Source: a virus. From it: DNA of 38,685 bases. Both the position numbers and the translations under genes were made by a program. Each line of letters begins with the position of its first letter. Position 1 is the first letter of the stretch. Below the pieces are notes generated by a model. The model had not been told where the DNA came from. It saw only the letters and a list, made by a program, of their open reading frames with translations, and searched no databases. The stretch lies in the IMG/VR virus record IMGVR_UViG_3300008267_000128, positions 1 through 38,685 of that record. One strand, given 5' to 3'. This document shows positions 1 to 8,743 of the stretch, piece by piece.

Positions 1-114
1 AATCATCATCCTGATAGTATTTGGAGCTGCCACATCCTCAATATGGATAATCCCTGCGTTAACTCCAGTAGTATTCCCACTCCCCAAAGCTGAGGCTGAT
101 CCAGTGTTTAATCT
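1..114. repeat. Terminal direct repeat, left copy (circularly closing contig)
   Basis: These 114 bases are identical to 38572-38685. The open reading frame on the minus strand reads in phase through the join. This is either an assembly overlap of a circular or circularly permuted genome, or a short direct terminal repeat. Because the join lies in the middle of a virion gene, overlap of a permuted genome is more likely than a physical phage end. Confidence 0.95.
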
Positions 115-450
115 ATAAAAAGCCTTTATCAGGGGGACAAAAGTAATCCCTTGCAGTACAACAATCTCTTCCATATAGAGTAAATCTGAAGAAAGTCCTC
201 TAATTGTAACAGCTGAGACCCCTGTTCCGCCAACTGCATCTTGCGCACTGGCAGAGTGAATTTGCAATGCTGGTGGGGGATTCGGCATCCAAGGGTACAT
301 ACCACCTTGAGTCCAAGCACTTTCTGGAAGCGAAGCAATATCCACATCTGGATTATTCCCAAAGCCAAAAACAGCTGTAACATTTGGGATTATCCCCAGT
401 GCAGCAGCTATCTCATAGGGGACGGCATCAAAGTTTGGCCAATCTGACAT
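1..450 (-). CDS. Virion structural protein, N-terminal part (gene continues across the contig join)
   Basis: The ATG is at 450-448, six bases after a GAGG ribosome site, and four bases past the end of the holin gene. The frame is open for 150 codons to base 1 and continues at 38571-38245, giving a protein of 258 residues. It begins MSDWPNFDAVPYEIAAALG. The section GFGNNPDVDIASLPESAW followed by a region of alternating beta-type sequence resembles a structural protein family I have seen in marine and freshwater phages, which carry an N-terminal NPDVD-like motif and later a PAG...Y.V..G segment. As the last gene of the virion/lysis operon it is probably a capsid- or tail-associated protein; the exact role is unknown. 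Confidence 0.8.
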   Translation of the reverse strand, partial: MSDWPNFDAVPYEIAAALGIIPNVTAVFGFGNNPDVDIASLPESAWTQGGMYPWMPNPPPALQIHSASAQDAVGGTGVSAVTIRGLSSDLLYMEEIVVLQGITFVPLIKAFYRLNTGSASALGSGNTTGVNAGIIHIEDVAAPNTIRMMI

Positions 451-453
451 AAA

Positions 454-906
454 CTACCTCTTCAAGATTTGTTTCGTGTCAACTTCTTTAAGTTTCTCAA
501 ACGACCGCATTCCACCCATTCCCAGCATTGCTCCGAGCAATCCCAGTAAATCCGTCACCCCAAGATCTGGAAAAGGGGGCAATACCTGTCCACCAGCATG
601 AATCGTAGCATACGCTTGATAAGCCCAAAAACAACTCAGAAACAATGCCTTTGGGATATACACCAATCCCAGACTCACACCACACATCCAGCCAACAAAA
701 GGACGCCATCCCGCGACAAATAGTGAAGAACTCGCAGCTTCTACCTTATTAATCTCCAACTGCCCTGTCATTGCTGACAGCTCTCCCTTTTGCTGCAATT
801 CCAATAACTTCAACTTCGCAGCATCAGCTTCTGCTGCATTTGGGAAAAAGTGATCAATCAGCTTTCCGCCAATATCAAGTACCGCTGTCACTGGATCAAG
901 TGCCAT
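454..906 (-). CDS. Holin, 3TM family (GTA/phage type)
   Basis: This 150-residue protein has an Ala/Leu/Lys-rich helical N-terminal half (residues 1-57), then hydrophobic stretches at about 59-84, 86-103 and 118-134. The first includes VAGWRPFVGWMCG, the hallmark of the 3TM holin family of tailed phages and gene transfer agents. Such proteins form inner-membrane lesions that time lysis. It starts with ATG six bases after GAGGGG, and lies three bases downstream of the endolysin gene, completing a lysis cassette. Length and topology match the family. Confidence 0.85.
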   Translation of the reverse strand: MALDPVTAVLDIGGKLIDHFFPNAAEADAAKLKLLELQQKGELSAMTGQLEINKVEAASSSLFVAGWRPFVGWMCGVSLGLVYIPKALFLSCFWAYQAYATIHAGGQVLPPFPDLGVTDLLGLLGAMLGMGGMRSFEKLKEVDTKQILKR

Positions 907-909
907 ATT

Positions 910-1356
910 CTACCCCTCTGCAATACCAACAGTGTAAAAAGCTTTGCCGCAGCTAAACTTTGCTGTTAGTACTTGATGCCGTGGGGCGTCTAAACTCAGC
1001 CCAACATGCACCCAAGTACCTTCGTAAATCAGTTGATCCAACATCGGTAAATTCAGCTCACTAACCAGTTTTGCCAGTTCTCGCGAATCCATCCCATCGA
1101 CGCTAATGTCTGCTGCCAGGCCATGCACATGGGCACTATTCATCGAGCCTCCAATTGCTTTATTCAGCATGGGCCCGCGATAACCACTACTCACCCGAAT
1201 CGGCATGCCCACGGCCTCACGAATCTGCTCCAATACACTCGCCACACACTTTAGATTCTCAACTTCTTCCTCAGTAGGTTGATTCCGAATCCCTTTTCTC
1301 AGCGCAGTATCACTCTGAATGAATTCTTCCAATGTAAAATGCTTACTCAAATTCAT
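910..1356 (-). CDS. Endolysin, peptidase M15 type (D-Ala-D-Ala carboxypeptidase-like)
   Basis: This 148-residue protein hydrolyses peptidoglycan stem-peptide bonds during lysis. The zinc-site pattern SAHVHGLAADI is present (H76 and D83), and the third ligand is H117 in TWVHVGL. SSGYRG at residues 56-61 is the usual preceding motif, and the whole length fits the M15_3 family. A longer frame to 1461 exists, but the ATG at 1356 overlaps the stop of the previous gene as ATGA and follows GGGGGAG, so I choose it. No signal peptide is seen, so it should depend on the adjacent holin. Confidence 0.9.
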   Translation of the reverse strand: MNLSKHFTLEEFIQSDTALRKGIRNQPTEEEVENLKCVASVLEQIREAVGMPIRVSSGYRGPMLNKAIGGSMNSAHVHGLAADISVDGMDSRELAKLVSELNLPMLDQLIYEGTWVHVGLSLDAPRHQVLTAKFSCGKAFYTVGIAEG

Positions 1357-1562
1357 AACTCCCCCTTTGTTTTCTGCCAAGCCGCAACTCCACCGAGAAC
1401 AAACAAGCCAACTGCAGCTGTCTTCTTTACTAGGTTCACAGTAAACTTCGACCCATTCCAAGCGACTAGTAAATCCTGAGTCGCCTTTGTATTCGCTTCA
1501 AGGTCACTCTTCAGCGCTTGCATTTCAAGCTCTAATTTTTGAAGTCTGAGGGCAATTTCCAT
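1353..1562 (-). CDS. Small coiled-coil plus one-TM protein, XhlA/holin-like
   Basis: This 69-residue protein has a heptad-like charged helix (LRLQKLELEMQALKSDLEAN) followed by a single C-terminal hydrophobic segment (AAVGLFVLGGVAAW) and a Lys-containing tail. That layout matches hemolysin XhlA-like or holin-accessory proteins encoded beside endolysins. The frame is open to an ATG at 1592, but the ATG at 1562 follows AGGGAAG with good spacing and is preferred. It overlaps the endolysin by ATGA. A role as holin partner is inferred from topology and position; a minimal spanin is less likely because there is no signal or lipobox. Confidence 0.6.
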   Translation of the reverse strand: MEIALRLQKLELEMQALKSDLEANTKATQDLLVAWNGSKFTVNLVKKTAAVGLFVLGGVAAWQKTKGEL

Positions 1563-1619
1563 ATCATCTTCCCTGCGATTTTGCGTTAACATTGTAAGAC
1601 TTTCAAAATTTTCAGTTCT

Positions 1620-2105
1620 TTAAGCTATTTTTTCAACTGTCAACGTTGTGCCAACAAGGATGCTAGAGGCTGTGACGTTACTTTGGGCTTGTGCAAATCG
1701 GGGAATAAAAGTACCTCCAGTAAGGCAAGTGATGGTTCCGGTGATTAATTGTACCTTACCTATAATTCCCCCGTTCCCCATTGTTGTGGTTAAGTTTGTC
1801 GTGGAGTAGGAACTAGCTACTCCAGCATTGTTGTGGGTAATAGAAGCTGCCATAAAAGAGGAGGCTGTGACAGTCCCTCCCCCGAAATCAAACAGTGTCC
1901 CCCCAAGGTTAACAGCTGTTGTATAAGCTGCTAAGGTAAAGGCATAAACACCCCCTTTACTTAACGCAGCACTTAAACCTGGAATACTAGCTACCGCAAT
2001 ATCACTTGTTTTGTCAAATTGAGCCGTGGTATAGGAATACTGAACTTCCAAGTTTGAGGCTTGAGCGGGCCCAGGTCCAACTCCAGGCTGCATCCCTAAG
2101 TTCAT
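1620..2105 (-). CDS. Putative tail/virion structural protein (161 aa)
   Basis: It is Ala/Thr/Gly/Ser-rich with alternating beta-type sequence, few charged residues, and no recognised motif. It starts with an ATG that overlaps the upstream structural gene as ATGA, so the two are translationally coupled. Position between the small tail proteins and the lysis genes suggests a tail-fibre or tail-surface component. The fold resembles beta-sandwich virion proteins only by composition. Confidence 0.65.
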   Translation of the reverse strand: MNLGMQPGVGPGPAQASNLEVQYSYTTAQFDKTSDIAVASIPGLSAALSKGGVYAFTLAAYTTAVNLGGTLFDFGGGTVTASSFMAASITHNNAGVASSYSTTNLTTTMGNGGIIGKVQLITGTITCLTGGTFIPRFAQAQSNVTASSILVGTTLTVEKIA

Positions 2106-2755
2106 GAGAAGTCTCCAGCAAACAGTGGAATGATGTTAAAACTCTCTGCCTTTTCCGTACTCGCTCGTAGCGACCAACCAGGTTGCAATACCAAGGGAAA
2201 ATACACGTTATCCGTTGAGTTTTGTGTCCCCATAATCGCTGCAAAAGCAGCAACTGTTGCACTAGGTGTAATTGCGGAAACCAGTGTTTCCCTAAAGAGC
2301 CTTGTTACAGGCACTGCCAAACTACTAGCGGCATTCCCTATCACCGTAGCATTCGTTGTAGGGGCAACTGTCATAAGGTATGAAAAGGTATTCGCACCAG
2401 TTACAGTTACTGCAACATCTGTTACATTGTACTCATCAGGAGCGCAACCAACCACCCCGATTAACTGAGCTGTAGTTAATCCATGCGGGAGTGTCGTAGT
2501 TGCAGTAGCAGTAGTCCCTGTAAAGGTAATACTTACAATCGCTCCTAGGGGACGCCCCTTTGTCAGGAAAAACCTCAGCATTCCCGCAGTAGTTGCCACA
2601 GTAGCTTGAACTGCTACCCCATCAATTCGCAGACCAGAAGCCCCTGCTTGCGCCACTACTCCAAGTGTACCTGTGCCATCCCTATTAGGGTTCGCTGCCG
2701 ATATCTGAGTCGAGCCATTTTTTGGCAATGTTGCATACTGTGCTGTCGTTGTCAT
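2102..2755 (-). CDS. Putative tail protein with Ig-like/beta insert domain (217 aa)
   Basis: Residues about 72-140 match the style of a widespread phage beta domain: ATATTTLPHGLTTAQLIGVVG, then EYNVTDVAVTVTGANTFSY, i.e. a T-x-HGL-tt-x-x-vtVsG...Y-N-x-T-x-T-x-T-F-x-Y pattern used as a surface adhesion or decoration module. The flanking parts (1-70 and 145-217) look like one beta-sandwich interrupted by this module. It overlaps its upstream neighbour by ATGA. Probably part of the tail tip or fibre; function not proven. Confidence 0.65.
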   Translation of the reverse strand: MTTTAQYATLPKNGSTQISAANPNRDGTGTLGVVAQAGASGLRIDGVAVQATVATTAGMLRFFLTKGRPLGAIVSITFTGTTATATTTLPHGLTTAQLIGVVGCAPDEYNVTDVAVTVTGANTFSYLMTVAPTTNATVIGNAASSLAVPVTRLFRETLVSAITPSATVAAFAAIMGTQNSTDNVYFPLVLQPGWSLRASTEKAESFNIIPLFAGDFS

Positions 2756-3078
2756 ACAATCCCCGCATTAAAATAAACAAAAGGTTCAATTGCATTTCCA
2801 AGTCCAGTTACTTGTGCCTGCAATGCCGAAAATTCCTGATACCGTACAGACTGCCCATTCGCAACAGCTGCTGGAAGGTTCTTCATTCGATACAAATTAT
2901 TTCCATCAATATCCCCAGTCACTGGAGCCTGACCATCTCTGGGAATTGTATTCCCAAACCCAGCGCAAAGCGCTTGAATCACCGTATTGTAGTAGGCACT
3001 ACGAATCAGGTCATCTGGAATAGCTGGAAATTCCGGCGTTCCTGGGGGATCAAACGTCCCTGTACCGTTCCAAGTCAT
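2752..3078 (-). CDS. Small tail protein (108 aa), possible fibre adaptor
   Basis: A 108-residue acidic protein beginning MTWNGTGTFDPPGTPEFPAI. The N-terminal Pro/Gly-rich stretch and the segment GDIDGNNLYRMKNLPAA are typical of small tail-fibre-attachment proteins found upstream of fibre genes in podoviruses. The ATG overlaps the stop of the ejection-type protein gene (ATGA), and copy 1 of the 38-bp element ends 16 bases before this start codon, with a GGGGAAAG ribosome site in between. Confidence 0.6.
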   Translation of the reverse strand: MTWNGTGTFDPPGTPEFPAIPDDLIRSAYYNTVIQALCAGFGNTIPRDGQAPVTGDIDGNNLYRMKNLPAAVANGQSVRYQEFSALQAQVTGLGNAIEPFVYFNAGIV

Positions 3079-5129
3079 CTTCTTTCCCCTTGTAATCCGA
3101 CCGTATTACTTTCTTGTATTCCGGTCGGAATTTGATTTACACCTGTCAAAGCTTCGTTCAAAATACTCTGAGCCTTGACACTCATTAGTGGCACTTTAGC
3201 GAGCTTTTGTAAAACATCCAAGCCCTCAGGAGTAGTGACAAGTTCTGCAAACTTCCGATAGGTATCTGCAGTCACCATGGCTCTCACCCCTTTACCAGCT
3301 TGATTCCCTGCGTTCAAACTTAATAACTGCACCCCACTAGCGAAGCCAGACTTTCCTGCTAACTCCTTCACATCCTCTGGGCTCACGCCATAATTAGCAG
3401 GTCTTTTCGTTGCAGCCTCTATCAACTTCAATCCATTTAAAAACCCAGAATAGGCTGTCCCAGGTTCTTTTCCTTGCTGCTTTGCCATGCCCACAATTGC
3501 ATCCTTAATCCCTTGTTGCTGTGTAGGGGTAGCAAACAATTGCTTCTTAATCTCAGCCGCAATTTGCTCAGTAGGAATACCCTCTACGGAAGTTTCAACT
3601 TTGGCTAGAGCATTTGAGAAGTGTGTCTTAAAGGCGTTCTGCAAAATTTCGGGTGTGTCAGCTGTCTTCTCCGCAAAGTGCAAAATCTCGGAAGTTTTAC
3701 TACTTGGATTCCGCCCTTTTGCCAGCAAAGGAAGTAACTTATTTACCGCCTCAACATCTTCCTGCGCCCCCTGTCTTCCAGCAATTCTGCCAATCTCACT
3801 CTTCTTCAGGGGGTCAACCACTCTCCTAGAAATGTCAGCATATAACTCATTCCCTTGCCTAAAGGCGGAACTACCCGCCCCCAGCTCTTCCCGCACCTTC
3901 GTCATTGCCCCAGACAAAGCCCCAATAGCCTGTGCATCTGCTGGCTTCGATGCAGCATTCGGAATCTTTTTCGTAGCCATTAAGGAACGCATAGACTCAT
4001 TCAACTCTTGAGCTGAAACTGGTTTTGCTGCCCCTATGATAGATTTTCCAGCTGCATCTAGCAAACCAGTAGGTTCCCCTTTAGTCCGTGCAATAGCCTT
4101 TGTAAAGGTATCTTTCAATTCATTCAGCACGTCACCCCGCATTGAGTCTGGAGCTGCTTTCGCCTGTGCCCCAATCTCCGCTTCCATTCTTTGCAGGAAA
4201 GAAACTGGAACATCACCAGCCCTTTCATACAGTGGACGTACTTGATCCGACCTACTACTCTTTGCTGCTGCTAACACATTCGAAGCCGCTTGTTGCGACT
4301 CATTCGCAATCTGCGCTGGCTCTTTCACAGTCCCCTTCAGCGACTGCTCCAACCTCTTTGCAAGGTTCTGCACTTGCTCAGGTTGTTTTCCTAACTGCTC
4401 AATCAGCGGTGCCCCTTGCCGATGTCGCGTTAGTGCCTCCACAACCTTATCCATATTTGAAGGGAAGTTTGCTGCCTGACTGATATTCAAGTCAACTGGT
4501 GCGATTTGATTCTTCGCATTCATCATGTTGCTTCTAGTGGACGCCCATTGAGCTGGCGTCCAAGAACCTCCAGCCAAATTTGCCAGTTCTTTTATATTAC
4601 TTGCTTGTGCCAGAGGAATCGCTGGAACAGAGCCTCCCAGCAAAGCTCCTGTAACTCTTGCATAGGGTTCAATCGGCTTCCCCTCTGTTGCCTGCCCTGC
4701 TGCCTCTCCCCCCAGCCCACCCATCAAACCCGTAAGCCCAGCTCTAACAGGCCCAACAGCGCCCATTGGCGTTGTCAAAGCACTTGTAAGCCCTTTCACC
4801 CCTTCAGAAATATACTTCTCACTTGGAGTTTTCGGTTGATACCCAGAAGCTGCAATTGCCCTTGTAATTGGCATCGACTTGTCAAGTTTTCTTTCAGGTT
4901 GTCCAGAAGCGGCTAACACTGCATCAGCGAAATCTGGAGAACCAGAATACACATCCAATGCAGCCGGTATCGTAAACCCCAAAGCCCCTTTATAGGCTGC
5001 TGTTCCAATGTTTTTCAAACTATCAGGGACATATTCCCCAACTTTCTGCATGAAAGTTTGCTCTGTTTTGGCCTTCTCAAGCTCTTCCAGTCTTCGCAGG
5101 TCTAGTAACTCTTGCATTGTATTTGGCAT
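3075..5129 (-). CDS. Internal virion / DNA ejection-type protein (684 aa)
   Basis: A large Ala/Gln/Lys-rich helical protein with no enzymatic motif. Near residues 37-60 and 110-150 there are Gly/Ala-rich amphipathic or membrane-prone segments (GLTGLMGGLGGEAAGQATEG). These are features of podovirus proteins carried inside the head and ejected with DNA to form a conduit. It starts at an ATG with AGGAG four bases upstream and overlaps the preceding gene by one base (TAATG). Residues about 667-679 (IPTGIQESNTVGL) are encoded by copy 1 of the 38-bp element, so the element makes most of the C-terminus. Function is inferred from composition and position. Confidence 0.65.
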   Translation of the reverse strand: MPNTMQELLDLRRLEELEKAKTEQTFMQKVGEYVPDSLKNIGTAAYKGALGFTIPAALDVYSGSPDFADAVLAASGQPERKLDKSMPITRAIAASGYQPKTPSEKYISEGVKGLTSALTTPMGAVGPVRAGLTGLMGGLGGEAAGQATEGKPIEPYARVTGALLGGSVPAIPLAQASNIKELANLAGGSWTPAQWASTRSNMMNAKNQIAPVDLNISQAANFPSNMDKVVEALTRHRQGAPLIEQLGKQPEQVQNLAKRLEQSLKGTVKEPAQIANESQQAASNVLAAAKSSRSDQVRPLYERAGDVPVSFLQRMEAEIGAQAKAAPDSMRGDVLNELKDTFTKAIARTKGEPTGLLDAAGKSIIGAAKPVSAQELNESMRSLMATKKIPNAASKPADAQAIGALSGAMTKVREELGAGSSAFRQGNELYADISRRVVDPLKKSEIGRIAGRQGAQEDVEAVNKLLPLLAKGRNPSSKTSEILHFAEKTADTPEILQNAFKTHFSNALAKVETSVEGIPTEQIAAEIKKQLFATPTQQQGIKDAIVGMAKQQGKEPGTAYSGFLNGLKLIEAATKRPANYGVSPEDVKELAGKSGFASGVQLLSLNAGNQAGKGVRAMVTADTYRKFAELVTTPEGLDVLQKLAKVPLMSVKAQSILNEALTGVNQIPTGIQESNTVGLQGERR
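3094..3131. repeat. 38-bp bipartite element, copy 1
   Basis: Left arm AATCCGACCGTATTAC, spacer TTTCTT, right arm GTATTCCGGTCGGAAT. It encodes the C-terminal tail of the 684-residue virion protein and lies 16 bases before the next start codon on the minus strand. Confidence 0.9.
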
Positions 5130-6517
5130 TATCTTCTCCTAGCTTTAATTGCAGCAATTTCTTCATCAATCTGTTGCTGCGTCATTTTACTTGGATGAAG
5201 TTGCCCTTGCTCTGGAGTCCCCTTTACGGCTTGGCTCCCCACATTCGGCAGCACGCCAAAGCGATTCGTTCTTTCATCAACTTTGAACGTATCCCCAGTT
5301 ATCCCTTGCAACTCTGGTAAAGGTACTGCAAATAAATCCAACTGCTCTCTGGAAGTTCCCTCTTGCCGACTCAACTTTTGCAAGTAAGCTTCATGATCTC
5401 GCATAGAGTTAATAGAACCAGCAATTCCCAAGTTCAGCACCCGTTCAAGTGTCTTCGCATCGGCTTTAATCGTACCACCAGCAACAGCCTGCAGGAATGG
5501 CATTTCCTTATCAGAAATTGCACCTTTCAACTTCCCTACATTGCTCAGGATATTACTCGCCAAAGTTGAACCCAACTGTTCCGTACTGGAAATCCCTGTA
5601 GGATCTTCCACCCCAAGCAACGAACCCAGTTTCTGAAGCCCAAGCACTGCATCAGCTCCAAATCCAGTAGTAGCTGTACCAAGGAGTTGCTTAGCATTTT
5701 GCAGTGTCCCATACAGATCCCGTGCGCCAAGTGCCTGCTCTCTTCCAGTTTCCAACCCTTTAACTTGCAAGTCAGCCACGCCTTTTGCTAGAGTGGAAGC
5801 CCCCTTCGTATCCACATTAATCGTCTGCCCACTGCCCCCAAGAGACTTAACCTCCCCAGTGGTTTTATTCTTCTGCCCCATGAAAGGCTTTCCATCAGCT
5901 CCTTCAAAGCGCGTAGGAGCTTCCCACTGATCCTTGTCTTTCCCTCGCAACACTCCAGAATCCTGGGAACGATCAAACTCCAATACAGATTCAGGGGAGT
6001 AATTCGCGGCTAAGGCCAAACGTTCTTTCTGCGTCATCCCCTCTGGTTTCGCGGTTCTTGCGGCAAATTCAGCTCTTCCCAAATCTTGCATCGGCTTAAA
6101 TTGACTTGTCATCGCCTCTACCATAGCCTGCCTTGGATTCGGCGCAACCGCAGGATTCATTTGCAAACCTTCTGCCAGCGGCCCTTGACCTTGCTCGACA
6201 CTCTCAGGAGTACCTTCTCGTGTTCGCATGTGTTTCTGCACAGCTTCTGCCAAACCAGCCCCATACCTCTGAGACAAATCTGCCTGTTGGGTATCCAACT
6301 CTTTCAGATTTTTATCAGCAAAGTAAGACCCTGCTAGTTTAGCAATATGTGCAAGTGGGCTGGGGGCAACAAAGTGCCCTGAAACCATTTGACCTTCAGT
6401 TGGCGCCATTTGCTGTGCTTGCAATGCCTCCAACACTTTTCTCTTCCTGGCCAGTGCTTGCCCTTCAACATCAAAGTCGCCAGGAACCAACATACTCGCG
6501 GGGGATTTAGTCGCCAT
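5129..6517 (-). CDS. Internal virion / DNA transfer-type protein (462 aa)
   Basis: Ala/Gln/Leu-rich, mostly helical, with a disordered charged middle part (about residues 95-230) and a helical C-terminal domain containing repeated short hydrophobic helices (FLQAVAGGTIKADAKTLERV). It is the middle of a set of three large virion proteins without tape-measure features, the arrangement seen for ejection proteins in P22/BcepC6B-like phages. The ATG follows AGAGG with six-base spacing and overlaps the previous gene by 11 bases. No catalytic motif such as a lytic transglycosylase is seen. Confidence 0.6.
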   Translation of the reverse strand: MATKSPASMLVPGDFDVEGQALARKRKVLEALQAQQMAPTEGQMVSGHFVAPSPLAHIAKLAGSYFADKNLKELDTQQADLSQRYGAGLAEAVQKHMRTREGTPESVEQGQGPLAEGLQMNPAVAPNPRQAMVEAMTSQFKPMQDLGRAEFAARTAKPEGMTQKERLALAANYSPESVLEFDRSQDSGVLRGKDKDQWEAPTRFEGADGKPFMGQKNKTTGEVKSLGGSGQTINVDTKGASTLAKGVADLQVKGLETGREQALGARDLYGTLQNAKQLLGTATTGFGADAVLGLQKLGSLLGVEDPTGISSTEQLGSTLASNILSNVGKLKGAISDKEMPFLQAVAGGTIKADAKTLERVLNLGIAGSINSMRDHEAYLQKLSRQEGTSREQLDLFAVPLPELQGITGDTFKVDERTNRFGVLPNVGSQAVKGTPEQGQLHPSKMTQQQIDEEIAAIKARRR

Positions 6518-7238
6518 TGCAAACCTCTAAAAATTGTAATTCATTCAGTAATTCATTGCGGATAAACTTCAACCTCTCTTGAACTATCTCAGCCTTTTCT
6601 GGGTGATGCTTTTTCAAATAAGGCAGTTTCCACTGATTATCAGCCATATATGCTGTGCAACTCCAGCAATCCAATGAAGTATTTGCTTCCTCGTAATGCT
6701 TTGGTAACAGTTCACTCTTCCCCACAATTGCCATAACTTCTTCATCCGTCCAGTTTTCAATAGGAAACCAGAACTCAAAGCCATCAACCATATCCCCACT
6801 TTTCACTGGGCTTTTATGCTTATCTGCCAGTTTCTGCCCACGGATGATAAGTGTAGCCCCATACAGCTTCGTCGCTTCATGCAGCGGTAACATCAGATTC
6901 GCCATGCAACATGAAAGGAAACTTTGCAAGGGAATGCTTTGAGTGTTTGTGTAAAACTGCACTTCCCTCTCATTTTTCATCGGCAGTACATCAACCGGAA
7001 AGCCCCAATCAGCTGTATGCTGCTTTGCATTCGTCTGCACCTCTGTGAAATTAGGACACATCTTTTTCACCAGCTCCATCTGTTCCAGTGTCTCCGGAAA
7101 GGCTTCCCCTGTATTCACCCACATAACCATTATTTTATGTAAGTAGGGTTTCAACAAGTAAAGACACGCGAGGCTATCCTTCCCCCCCGAAAAGTGGAAG
7201 GCTATTTTTTCATGCCTGGCAAGTGGTGAAGTTTCCAT
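6507..7238 (-). CDS. PAPS reductase-like / adenine nucleotide alpha-hydrolase family protein
   Basis: This 243-residue protein carries the PP-loop SGGKDS at residues 17-22, which binds ATP or PAPS pyrophosphate in the PAPS reductase/DndC/QueC superfamily. It continues with VNTGEAFPET, as in PAPS-reductase-like phage proteins, an SCC pair near residue 132, and a C-terminal DCWSCTAY motif that may bind metal or a cluster. The start is the ATG at 7238, which overlaps the previous stop as TGATG; the frame also has an in-phase TTG one codon earlier. It sits inside the virion operon between structural genes. The reaction is uncertain: sulfur assimilation, nucleic-acid thiolation or nucleotide modification are all possible. 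Confidence 0.85.
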   Translation of the reverse strand: METSPLARHEKIAFHFSGGKDSLACLYLLKPYLHKIMVMWVNTGEAFPETLEQMELVKKMCPNFTEVQTNAKQHTADWGFPVDVLPMKNEREVQFYTNTQSIPLQSFLSCCMANLMLPLHEATKLYGATLIIRGQKLADKHKSPVKSGDMVDGFEFWFPIENWTDEEVMAIVGKSELLPKHYEEANTSLDCWSCTAYMADNQWKLPYLKKHHPEKAEIVQERLKFIRNELLNELQFLEVCNGD

Positions 7239-8743
7239 CAAAAGAAGGTTGCTGCTAAACCAATACCAGCCCCAACTGTAGAGGCCTTGTTTGCATTTGC
7301 AGCATTCACTGTTGCAAGGTTCTGCCCATATTGAGTATTAACCCCACCTTGCAAATCAGCTGCCCCTACAGACCCCCCACCACCATAACCCTGGAAGTTC
7401 ATCTGCCCAACTTGATTTCCTGTGCGTAAAGCATTAGCTTCATTCAGACCCAAACTTCTCTGCATCAAGGCCTCTTGCACCGCGTTAGTTCGCAGATTAT
7501 TATTCGCAGCTGTCATTGCCTCAGCTTCCCCAAACTGCTGCCCCCGAACACCAGTGTTAAACCCAGCTCGTTGCATTTCTTGTGCATCCCTAAAGCCAGC
7601 TCTTTCCATTTCTGTGGCATTGGTAAATCCAGCTCTTTCCATTTCTGTGGCATTAGCAAAACCTGCCCCTGAAAGTGCATTTTGATAATCCTGTTGTTGC
7701 TGCCCCGCATTAAAAGTGGCACCTGCCAAGCTATTCCGAAAGGCATCTTGCGCATTCCTATTCTGCATTTCAGCTTTTGACATGCCTTGAGCAAAAGTCG
7801 TGTCCAGGTTTGCATTGTTAAACCCTGCAACACTGCCACGTTCCCCAAACTCTTGCCCTCTTGTAGCATTAGCAAAATTCGCCACATTCAAGTTCTGGGT
7901 TCCAATGCGAGTATCCTCAGCACCACCTGCCAGAATTGCGGAAGTTCTTGCCTCATCATAAGCAGCCGATTGTTGTCGTGCCTGATTATTTACAGCCCTG
8001 TCATAGGCTTCTGAACCTTCAGTAATACCTTGAGAAGCAAGTCGTGAAGTTAAGTCAGAAGTCTGTTGTTGTGTCTGAGGATCGAGCATAGCCGTTTGCC
8101 GCTGGTACAAGGCATCGGTAATTCTTTGGCGGGAGGCTTCTGAAGTTGGGTCAATATTTCCAAACCCCCGTAGACCTTCAGTGCTCAATTGCGCCCTATT
8201 AGTTGGAACTTCAGGCCCACCACTAAAATTGGCGGCACCACTGAAAGTGGTTCCAGGAGCTGCAGCGCCAACTTGCTGACCTGCTCCAACTTGTTGCCCT
8301 GCCCCAATTTGCTGTCCTGCCCCAACCGGTTGAAATGCCTGCATTCCCTCAGTTGTAAGAGCTTTTGCTTGTGGAATTCCTGAAAGGTCAAAGCGACTTC
8401 CTAAAGTTCCCGCAACATTCGTCAATGACGTTTTTGCCAGTTCCCCATATTGCCCACTTAAAGCATCCTGTTGATTCTGCAAAGCCTGTTGTGTTTCATT
8501 CAGTTTATTCGTGACAGTCCAATCCCCCGGTTGAGGGTTCTTCGGATCAGCACCTGGTCGCAGTGACCACGTTTGTGAACCACTAGGATCGATTTGGTTT
8601 GGTCGATTTAAGGCCGCTGTATCAGCTGCTGCAGTTTTATTCAACTCCGCTTGTTGTGTAGCAAGCTTAAAGGGATCTGGAGGCGCTGGAGCGTCTTTTT
8701 TCCGTAAGTTACCTGGATCTGCCAAAGTTTTAAACACGCCCAT
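7238..8743 (-). CDS. Internal virion/tail protein with tandem repeats (501 aa)
   Basis: Very rich in Ala, Gln, Asn and Gly, with no Cys-based or enzymatic motif. Two repeat tracts are visible: a six-residue unit of the type GAGQQV near residues 140-158, and an 11-residue unit of the type AGFTNATEMER around residues 360-395. The start has AAGGAAG four bases upstream and overlaps the acetyltransferase gene by 14 bases. Composition, size and position match internal core or tail proteins of podoviruses. The repeats may make a flexible or extended helical region. Exact role unknown. Confidence 0.6.
   Translation of the reverse strand: MGVFKTLADPGNLRKKDAPAPPDPFKLATQQAELNKTAAADTAALNRPNQIDPSGSQTWSLRPGADPKNPQPGDWTVTNKLNETQQALQNQQDALSGQYGELAKTSLTNVAGTLGSRFDLSGIPQAKALTTEGMQAFQPVGAGQQIGAGQQVGAGQQVGAAAPGTTFSGAANFSGGPEVPTNRAQLSTEGLRGFGNIDPTSEASRQRITDALYQRQTAMLDPQTQQQTSDLTSRLASQGITEGSEAYDRAVNNQARQQSAAYDEARTSAILAGGAEDTRIGTQNLNVANFANATRGQEFGERGSVAGFNNANLDTTFAQGMSKAEMQNRNAQDAFRNSLAGATFNAGQQQQDYQNALSGAGFANATEMERAGFTNATEMERAGFRDAQEMQRAGFNTGVRGQQFGEAEAMTAANNNLRTNAVQEALMQRSLGLNEANALRTGNQVGQMNFQGYGGGGSVGAADLQGGVNTQYGQNLATVNAANANKASTVGAGIGLAATFF
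7562..7661 (-). repeat. 33-bp tandem repeat within the 501-aa virion gene
   Basis: Two near-identical 33-bp units (7596-7628 and 7629-7661) and one diverged unit (7562-7595) encode an 11-residue repeat with core FTNATEMERAG. They are in frame, so unit number can vary without disrupting the gene. Confidence 0.8.
8268..8321 (-). repeat. 18-bp tandem repeat within the 501-aa virion gene
   Basis: Three imperfect 18-bp units (8268-8285, 8286-8303, 8304-8321) encode GAGQQV-type hexapeptides; a fourth partial unit follows. Confidence 0.75.

Noticed and set aside
2130-2468. Long open frames opposite the virion genes
   Set aside because: Shadow frames without ribosome sites and with composition mirrored from the real genes.
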